Source: CAZLAK01 sp964557545 (GTDB lineage Bacteria > Bacillota > Desulfotomaculia > Desulfotomaculales > Pelotomaculaceae). From it: 16,322 nucleotides of DNA. The notes under the pieces were generated by a model. The model saw only the letters and a program-made list of their open reading frames with translations, searched no databases and was not told the origin of the DNA. The translations under genes were made by a program, and so were the position numbers. Of the stretch, positions 1-6,734 are shown piece after piece (within the stretch, counting starts at the first letter, position 1; each line of letters opens with the position of its first letter). Where the stretch lies: the NCBI GenBank assembly GCA_964557545.1, contig CAZLAK010000035.1:1-16322 (forward strand), given 5' to 3'.

Positions 1-504
1 AAAACGGCCTCTGCGGCTTGTCCGGGTTTTAAGGCGGCATATTTGCGGCTTGATTTGGTTTTCTCCTATCTCCAGAAGGCAGTAACTAGGGCGTCCGCCG
101 TCACGCGGCAGGGTTATGCTACCTGGGTTAATTACCAGCACGCCTTTTTGCTCCACAAGGCAGGCCCGGTGCGTATGCCCGTAAATGGCCACCTGCGCCC
201 CGCACCGGCACGCTCTTTCTAAAAGCCACTTTTCCCAAAGACCAGGGCCGCCCCCTTGGTGTCCGTGTGCAAGAAAAAATGAATACCCTCTTAGCTCAAA
301 GAACAGCTCGCACGGCCCGTCCCCAACAACGTCGCAGTTTCCCCGTACAGCTTTAAAAGGCAAGTCGGCCTCGCCCGCCAGTTCCTCGGCATCGCTGTAA
401 AGGTCGCCGGCATGAATAATAAAGTCTACTGTGCCGGCTTCCGCTAGGGCCAGCCGGGCGTTGGCAAGAGAGCCGTGGGTGTCGCTTAGAATTAAAACGC
501 GCAA
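1..504 (-). CDS. YfcE/MJ0936-type metallophosphoesterase (partial, runs off the left edge)
   Basis: Small calcineurin-like phosphodiesterase, a cytoplasmic enzyme using two metal ions. The 168 visible codons carry the family motifs in order: SDTHG near residues 7-11, HAGD near 32, GNCD near 56, the LAHGH block and GHTHR further on, then NPGS. These supply the metal ligands. MJ0936/YfcE proteins are usually 160-185 residues, so almost the whole protein is present and only the stop is missing. The start is a TTG at 504-502, placed by the GAGGAG about 12 nt upstream inside the end of rdgB. It is the last visible gene of the operon and begins 7 nt after the rdgB stop. The natural substrate is unknown; YfcE relatives cleave phosphodiesters in vitro. 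Family assignment is firm, role is not. Confidence 0.88.
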   Translation of the reverse strand, partial: MRVLILSDTHGSLANARLALAEAGTVDFIIHAGDLYSDAEELAGEADLPFKAVRGNCDVVGDGPCELFFELRGYSFFLAHGHQGGGPGLWEKWLLERACRCGAQVAIYGHTHRACLVEQKGVLVINPGSITLPRDGGRPSYCLLEIGENQIKPQICRLKTRTSRRGRF

Positions 505-511
505 ATAAAAA

Positions 512-1129
512 TCACTCCTCTTCCTCCCTCTCCTCCACTTTCTTGAGTTCTGCCAGGATATCGAGCGCTCCTTCCATGGCGCGCGCCCGGTGGCTTATCT
601 TATTCTTTATTTCTAAATCCAGTTCGGCAAATGTTTTACCGTACTCGGGCAGAAAGAAAAGAGGGTCGTAGCCGAACCCGCCGCTCCCGCGCGGCTTATC
701 CAAAATAATGCCTTCGCAGCTACCCTCAGCAGTGTATACCCACCCTTCAGGCACGGCGATGGCCACTACACAGCGGAAACGGGCGGTGCGCTGTTCGGGC
801 GGCACGCCTTCTAAAAGACTCAACAGTTTCTGGTTGTTAGCTTCATCATTTCCATCTTCCCCGGCAAAGCGGGAAGACAGCACACCCGGCGCCCCGTTTA
901 AAAAGTCCACTTCTAGACCCGAATCGTCGGCTAAAGTCATCATGCCCGTTTTCTCGCAAACATAAGCTGCTTTTTTTACAGCGTTTTCCCTAAACGTTTC
1001 CCCGTCTTCGGCAATTGCTTCTATCCCGGAAAAAGCCTCCAGGGGCACTGCTTCGTAGCCGTGCTGCTCGAGCAGCTTTTTTAGCTCAAAATATTTACCC
1101 TTGTTTTTCGTAGCCAGCACTATCTTCAT
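512..1129 (-). CDS. rdgB: XTP/dITP pyrophosphatase (RdgB/HAM1 family)
   Basis: Hydrolyses non-canonical purine nucleoside triphosphates (dITP, XTP, ITP) to the monophosphate and pyrophosphate, so keeping them out of DNA and RNA. The 205 residues are family-typical in length. Visible motifs are the N-terminal ATKNKGK nucleotide-binding segment, the ADDSGLEVD block holding the catalytic aspartates, the RFAG segment, and the C-terminal GGFGYDPLF and SHRARAM blocks. The start ATG overlaps the rph stop as ATGA (1126-1129), so the two are probably translationally coupled; a GGAGGGTG site lies about 8 nt upstream. The C-terminus ends in a short glutamate/arginine-rich tail. The rph-rdgB-phosphodiesterase order is common in Firmicutes and supports the call. 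Confidence 0.97.
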   Translation of the reverse strand: MKIVLATKNKGKYFELKKLLEQHGYEAVPLEAFSGIEAIAEDGETFRENAVKKAAYVCEKTGMMTLADDSGLEVDFLNGAPGVLSSRFAGEDGNDEANNQKLLSLLEGVPPEQRTARFRCVVAIAVPEGWVYTAEGSCEGIILDKPRGSGGFGYDPLFFLPEYGKTFAELDLEIKNKISHRARAMEGALDILAELKKVEEREEEE

Positions 1130-1878
1130 AAAACGACACCCTCCCCAATGCCGGCCGCAGCCTCACCTAGGACCTCTTTTTGCAAAGATATAAGCTGCTC
1201 TATTCCACCTGCAGCCAGTGCCAGCATTTCCCTCATTTCTTCATTGCTAAAAGTAGCTTCTTCTCCGGTTCCCTGCACCTCAACAAAGCGGCCCGAGCCG
1301 GTCATGACGATATTCATGTCCACTTCTGCCGCCGCATCTTCCTCAAAACTTAAATCCAGCAGTATATTGCCGTTTACCCGGCCCACACTGGTAGCAGCCA
1401 CATAGTCCTTTACCGGCATTCTCTCTATCAGCCCCTGCGCCCTCAAAACTTCCAGAGCATCTATAAGGGCAACAAATGCTCCCGTTATGGAAGCCGTGCG
1501 GGTGCCGCCGTCAGCCTGAATAACATCACAATCGATCCAGACAGTGCGCTCGCCCAAAACCCTAAGGTCAACTACCGCCCGAAGCGAGCGCCCGATCAGT
1601 CTCTGGATCTCGTAAGTGCGGCCGCCAACCCTGCCCCTGGCCGCCTCTCTGGGGGTGCGCACACCGGTTGCGCGCGGCAGCATGCCGTACTCGGCAGTTA
1701 TCCACCCCTTCCCTTCCCCTTTCAGAAAAGCAGGCGGCTTGTCTTCTACGCTGGCCGTGCATATTACCCTGGTATCGCCGACTTCGATCAGAACCGAACC
1801 TTCGGCGTGCTTTATGTAATTTCTGGTTATGCGAACCGGCCGCAACTGATCGGCTCTCCTGCCGTCAGGTCTTAACAT
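1126..1878 (-). CDS. rph: Ribonuclease PH
   Basis: Phosphate-dependent 3'-5' exoribonuclease that trims tRNA 3' ends and releases nucleoside diphosphates; the family acts as a hexameric ring. The 250 residues are typical. Visible landmarks are the N-terminal RPDGRRADQLRP, EGKGWITAEYGMLPRAT, the RGRVGGRTYEIQRLIGRSLRAVVD helix that forms the phosphate and tRNA-binding arginine cluster, and DCDVIQADGGTRTASITG near residues 117-134. The start is ATG with an AAGGAG site about 9 nt upstream, 23 nt after the hgdC-like stop. It overlaps rdgB by 4 nt. No frame damage is seen, unlike the rph pseudogene of E. coli K-12. Confidence 0.98.
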   Translation of the reverse strand: MLRPDGRRADQLRPVRITRNYIKHAEGSVLIEVGDTRVICTASVEDKPPAFLKGEGKGWITAEYGMLPRATGVRTPREAARGRVGGRTYEIQRLIGRSLRAVVDLRVLGERTVWIDCDVIQADGGTRTASITGAFVALIDALEVLRAQGLIERMPVKDYVAATSVGRVNGNILLDLSFEEDAAAEVDMNIVMTGSGRFVEVQGTGEEATFSNEEMREMLALAAGGIEQLISLQKEVLGEAAAGIGEGVVL

Positions 1879-1901
1879 ACGCCTTCAGCTCCTTTTAAAA
1901 T

Positions 1902-2663
1902 TTAAACATTTCTGGCGTGTAAGCAGCAGCCAACCGCCCCGGCAAATTCGGGGTTTTCAGGCACCACTACTTCAAGACCCATTTCCTGAGCAATAATATT
2001 TACAATAGCCCGGTTTTTGGCCACTCCTCCGGTAAAAACAACTACGCCGCTGGCCAGCCTGGCCAGCATGGGCCTTATGCGCTTAAAAATGCTGTAATTA
2101 ACCCCTGCCGCCAGCTCGGGAATGCCGTACCCCTCGACAATTTTACCTATGAGCTCGCTTTCGGCAAAAATAGCACAGGTGGAGTTTAACTCTACGGGAG
2201 AGCTCCAGTGCTTTCCCAGTTCCTCCAGACTTATTTCCAAGACAGCGGCCATATTCTCTAAGTACCTTCCCGTACTGGCCGCGCAGCGGTCATTGGCCAA
2301 AAAGTCCATTACCTTTCCGCCGCGCACTAATGCCACCTTGCTGTCCTGGCCGCCCAAGTCCAGCAAGGTAAAGTCTGAAAGACCGGTCAGGTGTGAGGCC
2401 CCCGTGGCGTGGGCCATTACTTCGGGAATGATTTTGGCCCCCTTCACCCTTACAGAAAGCCGGCCGTAGCCGGTACAGACAACCCTGGCCGGCTCCTCGC
2501 CCAGCCCCAAAGCGCGGGCTTCCACTATAAGGCCGCTTCCTTCTCTTACGGCGTTTTCCCGGTAAAATTTCACCGAATCCGTTTTCTTAAAAGTAAAGCG
2601 TCCGCCGGCGTCTTGAAAAACTATTTTTATATCACGGCTGCCCAGGTCTGCACCGCAGAACAT
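1902..2663 (-). CDS. HgdC/BadF-type ATPase, activator of a 2-hydroxyacyl-CoA dehydratase-like protein
   Basis: Member of the ASKHA-fold activases (BadF/BadG/BcrA/HgdC). In characterised systems a homodimer holds one [4Fe-4S] cluster between its subunits and uses ATP to push an electron at very low potential to a partner iron-sulfur protein. The 253 residues match HgdC in length. Visible: the phosphate-binding GADLGSRDIK at residues 4-13, DLGGQDSKV at 102-110, the cluster cysteines Cys127 (in RCAASTG) and Cys163 (in STCAIFAESE), and GGVAKN near the C-terminus. The ATG has a GAGGTG site inside the stop region of the upstream HgdB-like gene, only 4 nt away, so the two are almost certainly co-translated and form a reductase/acceptor pair. 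The partner's substrate is unknown, so no specific pathway is claimed. Confidence 0.92.
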   Translation of the reverse strand: MFCGADLGSRDIKIVFQDAGGRFTFKKTDSVKFYRENAVREGSGLIVEARALGLGEEPARVVCTGYGRLSVRVKGAKIIPEVMAHATGASHLTGLSDFTLLDLGGQDSKVALVRGGKVMDFLANDRCAASTGRYLENMAAVLEISLEELGKHWSSPVELNSTCAIFAESELIGKIVEGYGIPELAAGVNYSIFKRIRPMLARLASGVVVFTGGVAKNRAIVNIIAQEMGLEVVVPENPEFAGAVGCCLHARNV

Positions 2664-2667
2664 AGTT

Positions 2668-3645
2668 TCACCTCAGCATGTCCAAAAATACATCCAGGCG
2701 CATTTTGGTGCGGGCATCGAGGCGCGACGGCTTATCGCCTTCTAAAGTGAGAACGGGCAGGCCCACTTTCTTCCTGATAATAAGGTCTTCGATCTGGCGA
2801 AAACAAAAACTCTGCGCGTAGTGAATGATACCGTCGAGGCGTCGTCTTTGGGCTTCACGGCAGATATCTTCTAAGCGGTAAAAAATCCCGTAAGGGTAAG
2901 TGTAAAAGCGGTACTGCTCGACAACGTCACTTGTGGCAAAGGGCATGGTAAACTGCCTTTGCACTTCATTGAAAACTACCCTGGCACCGCGTTCTTCTAA
3001 GTAATCGTAAAGTTCGCCGACAATGGGCGGCACGCCTATGTAGCCTATCCGCAGCTCTCCTTCTCTCGGCCTAACAGACAAAGCCTCTTTAATTACACCC
3101 TCTACTTCAGCAGCAAAGGCCTCCGGGTCGCCGTTGAAGTCACTACAGCTCACTTGGTAAAGGTGGTTGACCCGCCCGCCCACACGGTTTTCCTCCCAGG
3201 TAAGCCTGTCCAGTTCCCAAACCCTGCTCCGCACACCGTCTAGCCATTCTTTGGCTTCCTTTACCTCCCCCCAGGAAACACCAAAAAAGTCCATCAGTTT
3301 TTCAATCTGCAGTTTAAGCAGGTCCCTGTCGCGGTCGTAGGGGTATCCGAAAGGGACGATCTTGAGACCGGCCATTTCCAGTGTTTCCATGAGGGCATGA
3401 GTGTTGCTGCAATCACCCTGGGTTACAGCAATAACCGTCCTGATATCGCCGTGCTTTAGCACCGTGCTGTAAATACCCTTAATCCAAGCACAAATGTTGC
3501 GCGGGTAACCGGCCAGCTCTGCCTCTTCGACTAAACCGCACGGGTCTTCATCGGCTATGAAGACATTGTTTAAGTCCACCGGCACCCAGCCGGCAGCGTA
3601 AACCACTTCCACCGGTACAGTGGTAGTAATGCCCACTTTCAGCAA
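2668..3645 (-). CDS. HgdB-like 2-hydroxyacyl-CoA dehydratase family protein (orphan subunit)
   Basis: Member of the HgdB/FldC/BcrC iron-sulfur family (COG1775 type), whose members receive an ATP-energised electron from an HgdC-type activator. It has 325 residues with cysteines at 36 (DPCG), 52, 79 (QGDCSN), 167, 262 and 281 (QSFC). Cys36, Cys79 and Cys281 sit in conserved-looking blocks and are the likely cluster ligands. Known dehydratases pair two related subunits (HgdA and HgdB); only one is encoded here, so it may work as a homodimer, as the double-cubane cluster protein of Carboxydothermus does. There is no acyl-CoA transferase or dehydrogenase nearby to point to amino-acid fermentation. 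The start is TTG with AGGGGA upstream, 18 nt after murI. Family is firm; reaction unknown. Confidence 0.87.
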   Translation of the reverse strand: MLKVGITTTVPVEVVYAAGWVPVDLNNVFIADEDPCGLVEEAELAGYPRNICAWIKGIYSTVLKHGDIRTVIAVTQGDCSNTHALMETLEMAGLKIVPFGYPYDRDRDLLKLQIEKLMDFFGVSWGEVKEAKEWLDGVRSRVWELDRLTWEENRVGGRVNHLYQVSCSDFNGDPEAFAAEVEGVIKEALSVRPREGELRIGYIGVPPIVGELYDYLEERGARVVFNEVQRQFTMPFATSDVVEQYRFYTYPYGIFYRLEDICREAQRRRLDGIIHYAQSFCFRQIEDLIIRKKVGLPVLTLEGDKPSRLDARTKMRLDVFLDMLR

Positions 3646-3663
3646 TTCCCATATCCCCTGCCT

Positions 3664-4464
3664 TCACAAGTCTACTCGTTCAACGCAGCCAATATCATAA
3701 CCCAAAAAAGAAGCTGCTCTTGCCCTAAAGGCTAAAGGGTCGCCGCTCACAAAAAACTTGTGCTGCACGCCGCGCTCACTGTTATTATTTAAAAGACCGC
3801 GCCGCTTTATTTCCTGGGCCGCCAGGCGGACAGCAGCACCTGCCGGGTCAACCAGCCGCACGCCGGGTCCTAATTCTTCGGCGATTAAATCCGATAAAAA
3901 GGGGTAATGTGTGCAACCCAAAATCAAAGTGTCAATCCCCGCTTTTTTTAAGGGGGCCAAATACTCCCTTACTGCCGCCGCCGCACTAGAAGTTTTTATT
4001 TCACCCGCTTCCACCAGCGGCACAAGGCGGGGAGCGGCCTGCGAGTAAACGCGTACCGCCGGCTCCAGCTTCTTTAGCTCTCTTTCGTAAGCGCCGCTTT
4101 TTACCGTCGCCTCAGTGGCCAGCACACCCACTTTGCCGCTGGTAGTAAGGCGCAGTGCTTCCCCGGCCGCCGGCTCAATGAGCCCCAGCATAGGCACATC
4201 GAAGGTGTTCATAAGCACGGGCAGGGAAACCGAAGAACTGGTGTTACAGGCGCAAATTATAAATTTTGACCCCTGATTTATTAGAAAGGCAATTATCCTC
4301 CTGGCCAGATGCAAAAGTTCACCTGTTGTCCGGTGCCCGTACGGGACGTGAGCTGTGTCGCCAAAGTAAACAGTCGATTCTCCCGGCAGCTGGCGGTAAA
4401 CCTCCACTGCTACTGTAAGCCCGCCAACTCCGGAATCAAAAAGGCCAATGACACCGTTATTCAA
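3664..4464 (-). CDS. murI: Glutamate racemase
   Basis: Interconverts L- and D-glutamate to supply D-glutamate for peptidoglycan; cofactor-independent and cytoplasmic. The 266 residues are of normal length. The two catalytic cysteines are visible: Cys73 in CACNTSSS and Cys184 in LGCTHYPFL. Substrate-binding segments GLFDSGVGGLTV (residues 7-18) and FGDTAHVPYG (34-43) are intact. The start is TTG at 4464-4462, set by a GGAGGTG site about 8 nt upstream. It is the first gene of the six-gene minus-strand operon and is preceded by 217 nt without a gene, where the operon promoter should lie. I could not pick out a convincing -35/-10 pair there. Confidence 0.97.
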   Translation of the reverse strand: MNNGVIGLFDSGVGGLTVAVEVYRQLPGESTVYFGDTAHVPYGHRTTGELLHLARRIIAFLINQGSKFIICACNTSSSVSLPVLMNTFDVPMLGLIEPAAGEALRLTTSGKVGVLATEATVKSGAYERELKKLEPAVRVYSQAAPRLVPLVEAGEIKTSSAAAAVREYLAPLKKAGIDTLILGCTHYPFLSDLIAEELGPGVRLVDPAGAAVRLAAQEIKRRGLLNNNSERGVQHKFFVSGDPLAFRARAASFLGYDIGCVERVDL

Positions 4465-4600
4465 TTAAAACACACCTCCACCAATGCTACCACGCCCCGC
4501 CATTTCCGGGCTGTTTTTGGTCCTTATAAACGGGCGGCTTTACTCTTTCCCATTTTATATGTGCCGCGCCGCCGCAATATAACACAAATAACACTTATAT

Positions 4601-4620
4601 ATTCCCCGGCAGCGGGGAAT
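4601..4620. repeat. Perfect inverted repeat in the murI leader/upstream region
   Basis: An 8-bp stem, ATTCCCCG and CGGGGAAT, closes over a 4-nt GCAG loop. It lies about 140 bp upstream of murI and just beyond the terminator of the amidase gene. Without a directly following T run on the minus strand it is not a classical terminator there. It could be an operator, a second read-through stop, or an mRNA stabilising hairpin. The structure is certain, its role is not. Confidence 0.5.
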
Positions 4621-4633
4621 TCCCTCTTTTTAC

Positions 4634-4668
4634 AAAAAAATTAAAAGGGGTCGCTGGCGCCCCCTTTT
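4634..4668 (-). terminator. Rho-independent terminator of the amidase gene
   Basis: On the minus strand an AAAAGGGG / CCCCTTTT stem (4668-4661 pairing with 4650-4643) closes over a 10-nt GC-rich loop. It is followed by TTAATTTTTTT. It begins 14 nt past the amidase stop, which fits a transcription end for that gene and separates it from murI. Confidence 0.85.
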
Positions 4669-4681
4669 TCCTTGCTTTTTG

Positions 4682-6511
4682 CTATAACCTGCCCGCCAAG
4701 TCAGTGCGGCTGCCGGCAAAATAGCTGCCTACAGCTTTAGCCAGAGCACCGGCGGCCTTGTTTTTAAAATCTTCAGACCTGATCAGCTTTTCCTCGGCAG
4801 CATTAGAAATAAAAGCCAGCTCGGCCAGCACTGCCGGCATGTTTGAAGTCCGCAAAACTACAAAATCGGCTTTCTTGACACCGATATCCCGCGTTTTTAA
4901 GCTGCTCACCAGTTCGCTCTGAACTAACTTGGCCAGCCTCTCACTTTCTTTTACGCGCGCGCTTTGGCTGGACTCGGTGCCGCTGTAAATATAAGTGCTG
5001 GTGCCGGTGTAGGACCTGTCCGTGTTGGCGTTGATGTGAATGCTAATGAAAATATCTGCTTTGGCTTTATTGGCCTTTTGCGTGCGCTCGTACAGCCCTA
5101 CATCTACGTCTTGCGTCCTGGTCATTACCACTTTAGCACCCCTGGCCTCGAGGAGCTTGGCCAGTCTCTTGGCCACATCGAGTGTAATATCTTTTTCCTT
5201 TGTGCCGGCCTGTCCTATTGCCCCGGGATCCGGGCCCCCATGGCCGGGGTCAATGGCAATTACCCTGCCCTCTAAAGAGATGTTGGGGTCGGGTATATAG
5301 GTTTCTACCGTTAATTTTTTCTTATCTTCCGAAAGGTAAGCGATGTACTGGGCCCCTTCTTTGAGGTCAAATACCAGCCTGGTGATATCTGGGTCTTTTT
5401 GGTAGTACCCCGTCCTTACCTGCTGGACAGTGCTGGAATTCACATTCTTGGCAGAGGGCAGTCCCTCCGGCGAGACACCTTTTATGTCAATAACCAGCCT
5501 CTGCGGGCTGCTCAGGGTAAAAGAAGAATAATCTATGGCCACATCTGTTTTGACAATCGCACTCGTCTTTCCACCCGATGTGACTACTTCCAGGTCCAGC
5601 ACCCGTCCAGATGGACTGGTTGAACTAGCCTCACCCCTGGAGCCGCCGCGGGAAACCTCTGTTTCTGGCTGACTTACGGCCGCCAGCTGGGAAACCGGTG
5701 CTTTTTCTACCGCTAAAAGCCAGCCGGCTATCCAGCCTGTCCCCCCGCTGGGAAGCTTTATCTTGTACCAGTCGCTCGCCTGATCGCTGCCTGCAATGAC
5801 GAACTTGTTTCCCTTGTAAACCTGAGTAATCACCTCGTAAGACGTTCCGGGACCGTTGCGCACATTAACCACGTCTCCGGTAACTACAGCCGTATCAGAT
5901 GTACTGGTATTGTTGCCGGTATTATTGCTGCTGGTTCCGCCCTGCTGGCTAGACGGCGGTATCGCCAAAGAAGCGGGCGTTTGCTGGCCGGAAGTCTGAG
6001 ACGGTTTAGTCTCCAGCGTTAAAAGCCAGCCGGCTATCCAGCCAGTGCTACCCCCGGCAAGCTGTACCTTCACCCAGCCGTTGCTCTTTTCTACCACCGG
6101 AAAACGATCACCGTAATAAGCCTGGCCTATAACCCAGTTCTCTGTGCCCGGACCGCTGCGCACGTTAACCGCATCCGCCGTCACTACCGCCTGCTCCGAA
6201 ACCGCATAATTATTATTAATATTTTCCAGTGACAAAAGCCAGCCGGCTATCCAGCCAGTGCTACCCCCGGCAAGCTGTACCTTCACCCAGCCGTTGCTCT
6301 TTTCTACCACCGGAAAACGATCACCGTAATAAGCCTGGCCTATAACCCAGTTCTCTGTGCCCGGACCGCTGCGCACGTTAACCGCATCCGCCGTCACTAC
6401 CGCCTGCTCCGCGGCATATGCCTGTCCCCAAAAGCACAGAGTAATTCCCCCAAAAGCCAAAGTAACGAGGAGAAAAAGCCAGAAAACGACGTACAGCTTC
6501 CTTCTGGGCAA
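4682..6511 (-). CDS. Secreted N-acetylmuramoyl-L-alanine amidase: three SH3 domains, AMIN domain, Amidase_3
   Basis: Peptidoglycan hydrolase that cleaves the amide bond between N-acetylmuramic acid and L-alanine, acting outside the cell. The order, from the TTG at 6511, is: signal peptide with a PRRK head and hydrophobic core (residues 1-33, ending near AYA); SH3 domains at about 36-96, 107-167 and 207-268; a Ser/Gly/Gln-rich linker between SH3-2 and SH3-3; an AMIN domain at about 303-407; and a catalytic Amidase_3 domain at about 415-600. Zinc ligands are His424 (DPGHGG), Glu475 (LYERT) and His492 (SIHINA), with catalytic Glu564 (LAELAF). GGAGG at 6524-6520 lies 8 nt before this TTG. An in-frame GTG at 6520 falls inside that site, so it is unlikely to be the start. 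SH3-1 and SH3-2 are identical over nearly their whole length. Confidence 0.94.
   Translation of the reverse strand: MPRRKLYVVFWLFLLVTLAFGGITLCFWGQAYAAEQAVVTADAVNVRSGPGTENWVIGQAYYGDRFPVVEKSNGWVKVQLAGGSTGWIAGWLLSLENINNNYAVSEQAVVTADAVNVRSGPGTENWVIGQAYYGDRFPVVEKSNGWVKVQLAGGSTGWIAGWLLTLETKPSQTSGQQTPASLAIPPSSQQGGTSSNNTGNNTSTSDTAVVTGDVVNVRNGPGTSYEVITQVYKGNKFVIAGSDQASDWYKIKLPSGGTGWIAGWLLAVEKAPVSQLAAVSQPETEVSRGGSRGEASSTSPSGRVLDLEVVTSGGKTSAIVKTDVAIDYSSFTLSSPQRLVIDIKGVSPEGLPSAKNVNSSTVQQVRTGYYQKDPDITRLVFDLKEGAQYIAYLSEDKKKLTVETYIPDPNISLEGRVIAIDPGHGGPDPGAIGQAGTKEKDITLDVAKRLAKLLEARGAKVVMTRTQDVDVGLYERTQKANKAKADIFISIHINANTDRSYTGTSTYIYSGTESSQSARVKESERLAKLVQSELVSSLKTRDIGVKKADFVVLRTSNMPAVLAELAFISNAAEEKLIRSEDFKNKAAGALAKAVGSYFAGSRTDLAGRL
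6021..6198. repeat. 178-bp perfect direct repeat, copy 1 (encodes SH3 domain 2)
   Basis: Base-for-base identical to 6234-6411. The repeat period is 213 bp, exactly 71 codons, so the duplication is in frame within the amidase gene. Flanking linkers differ, which places the boundaries at the SH3 domain edges. Identity at all third-codon positions points to a recent duplication or ongoing gene conversion. Confidence 0.97.
6234..6411. repeat. 178-bp perfect direct repeat, copy 2 (encodes SH3 domain 1)
   Basis: Second copy of the repeat at 6021-6198, separated from it by 35 bp that encode a linker rich in asparagine. The third SH3 domain of the same protein (about 5690-5890) is clearly related at protein level but diverged in DNA, so only the first two were recently copied. 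Confidence 0.97.
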
Positions 6512-6653
6512 AACCAACACCTCCAGCTGCCGGAAAAAGTTAACGAACTTAAGTTTTTATTCTGCAAGCTTGTCGAATTTTCCTCCTTTGAGAAAGAAAA
6601 TCAAAAAATTGGCAAAAAAGAAAACCACACCTTGCGCCCTGGCGACAAAACTT

Positions 6654-6677
6654 GACACCAGAACACTTCTGTGTGGT
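6654..6677. promoter_or_regulatory. Imperfect palindrome between the quinate-dehydrogenase-like gene and the amidase gene
   Basis: GACACCAGAA and TTCTGTGTGGT form an inverted repeat (AGAA/TTCT core with one bulged G) around a short centre. The 223-bp gap also holds, on the plus strand, a consensus TTGACA at 6652-6657 and TATAAT at 6685-6690, but 27 nt apart, which is too far for an ordinary sigma-70 promoter. On the minus strand an unused strong AAAGGAGG lies at 6589-6582. This is possibly an operator for the amidase gene. No factor can be named. Confidence 0.3.
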
Positions 6678-6734
6678 TAGACGGTATAATATTTACAAAG
6701 TTCCCAATTAAGATAATGGGTACTTTTTCAGCCT

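Noticed and set aside
6509..6520. GTG at 6520 as start of the amidase
   Set aside because: This codon lies within the GGAGGTG ribosome-binding sequence itself; the TTG at 6511 has ideal 8-nt spacing.
6540..6589. Leader peptide gene after the strong AAAGGAGG site upstream of the amidase
   Set aside because: No start codon lies at a proper distance. The nearest TTG is about 14 nt away and its frame runs through the amidase gene without coding character.
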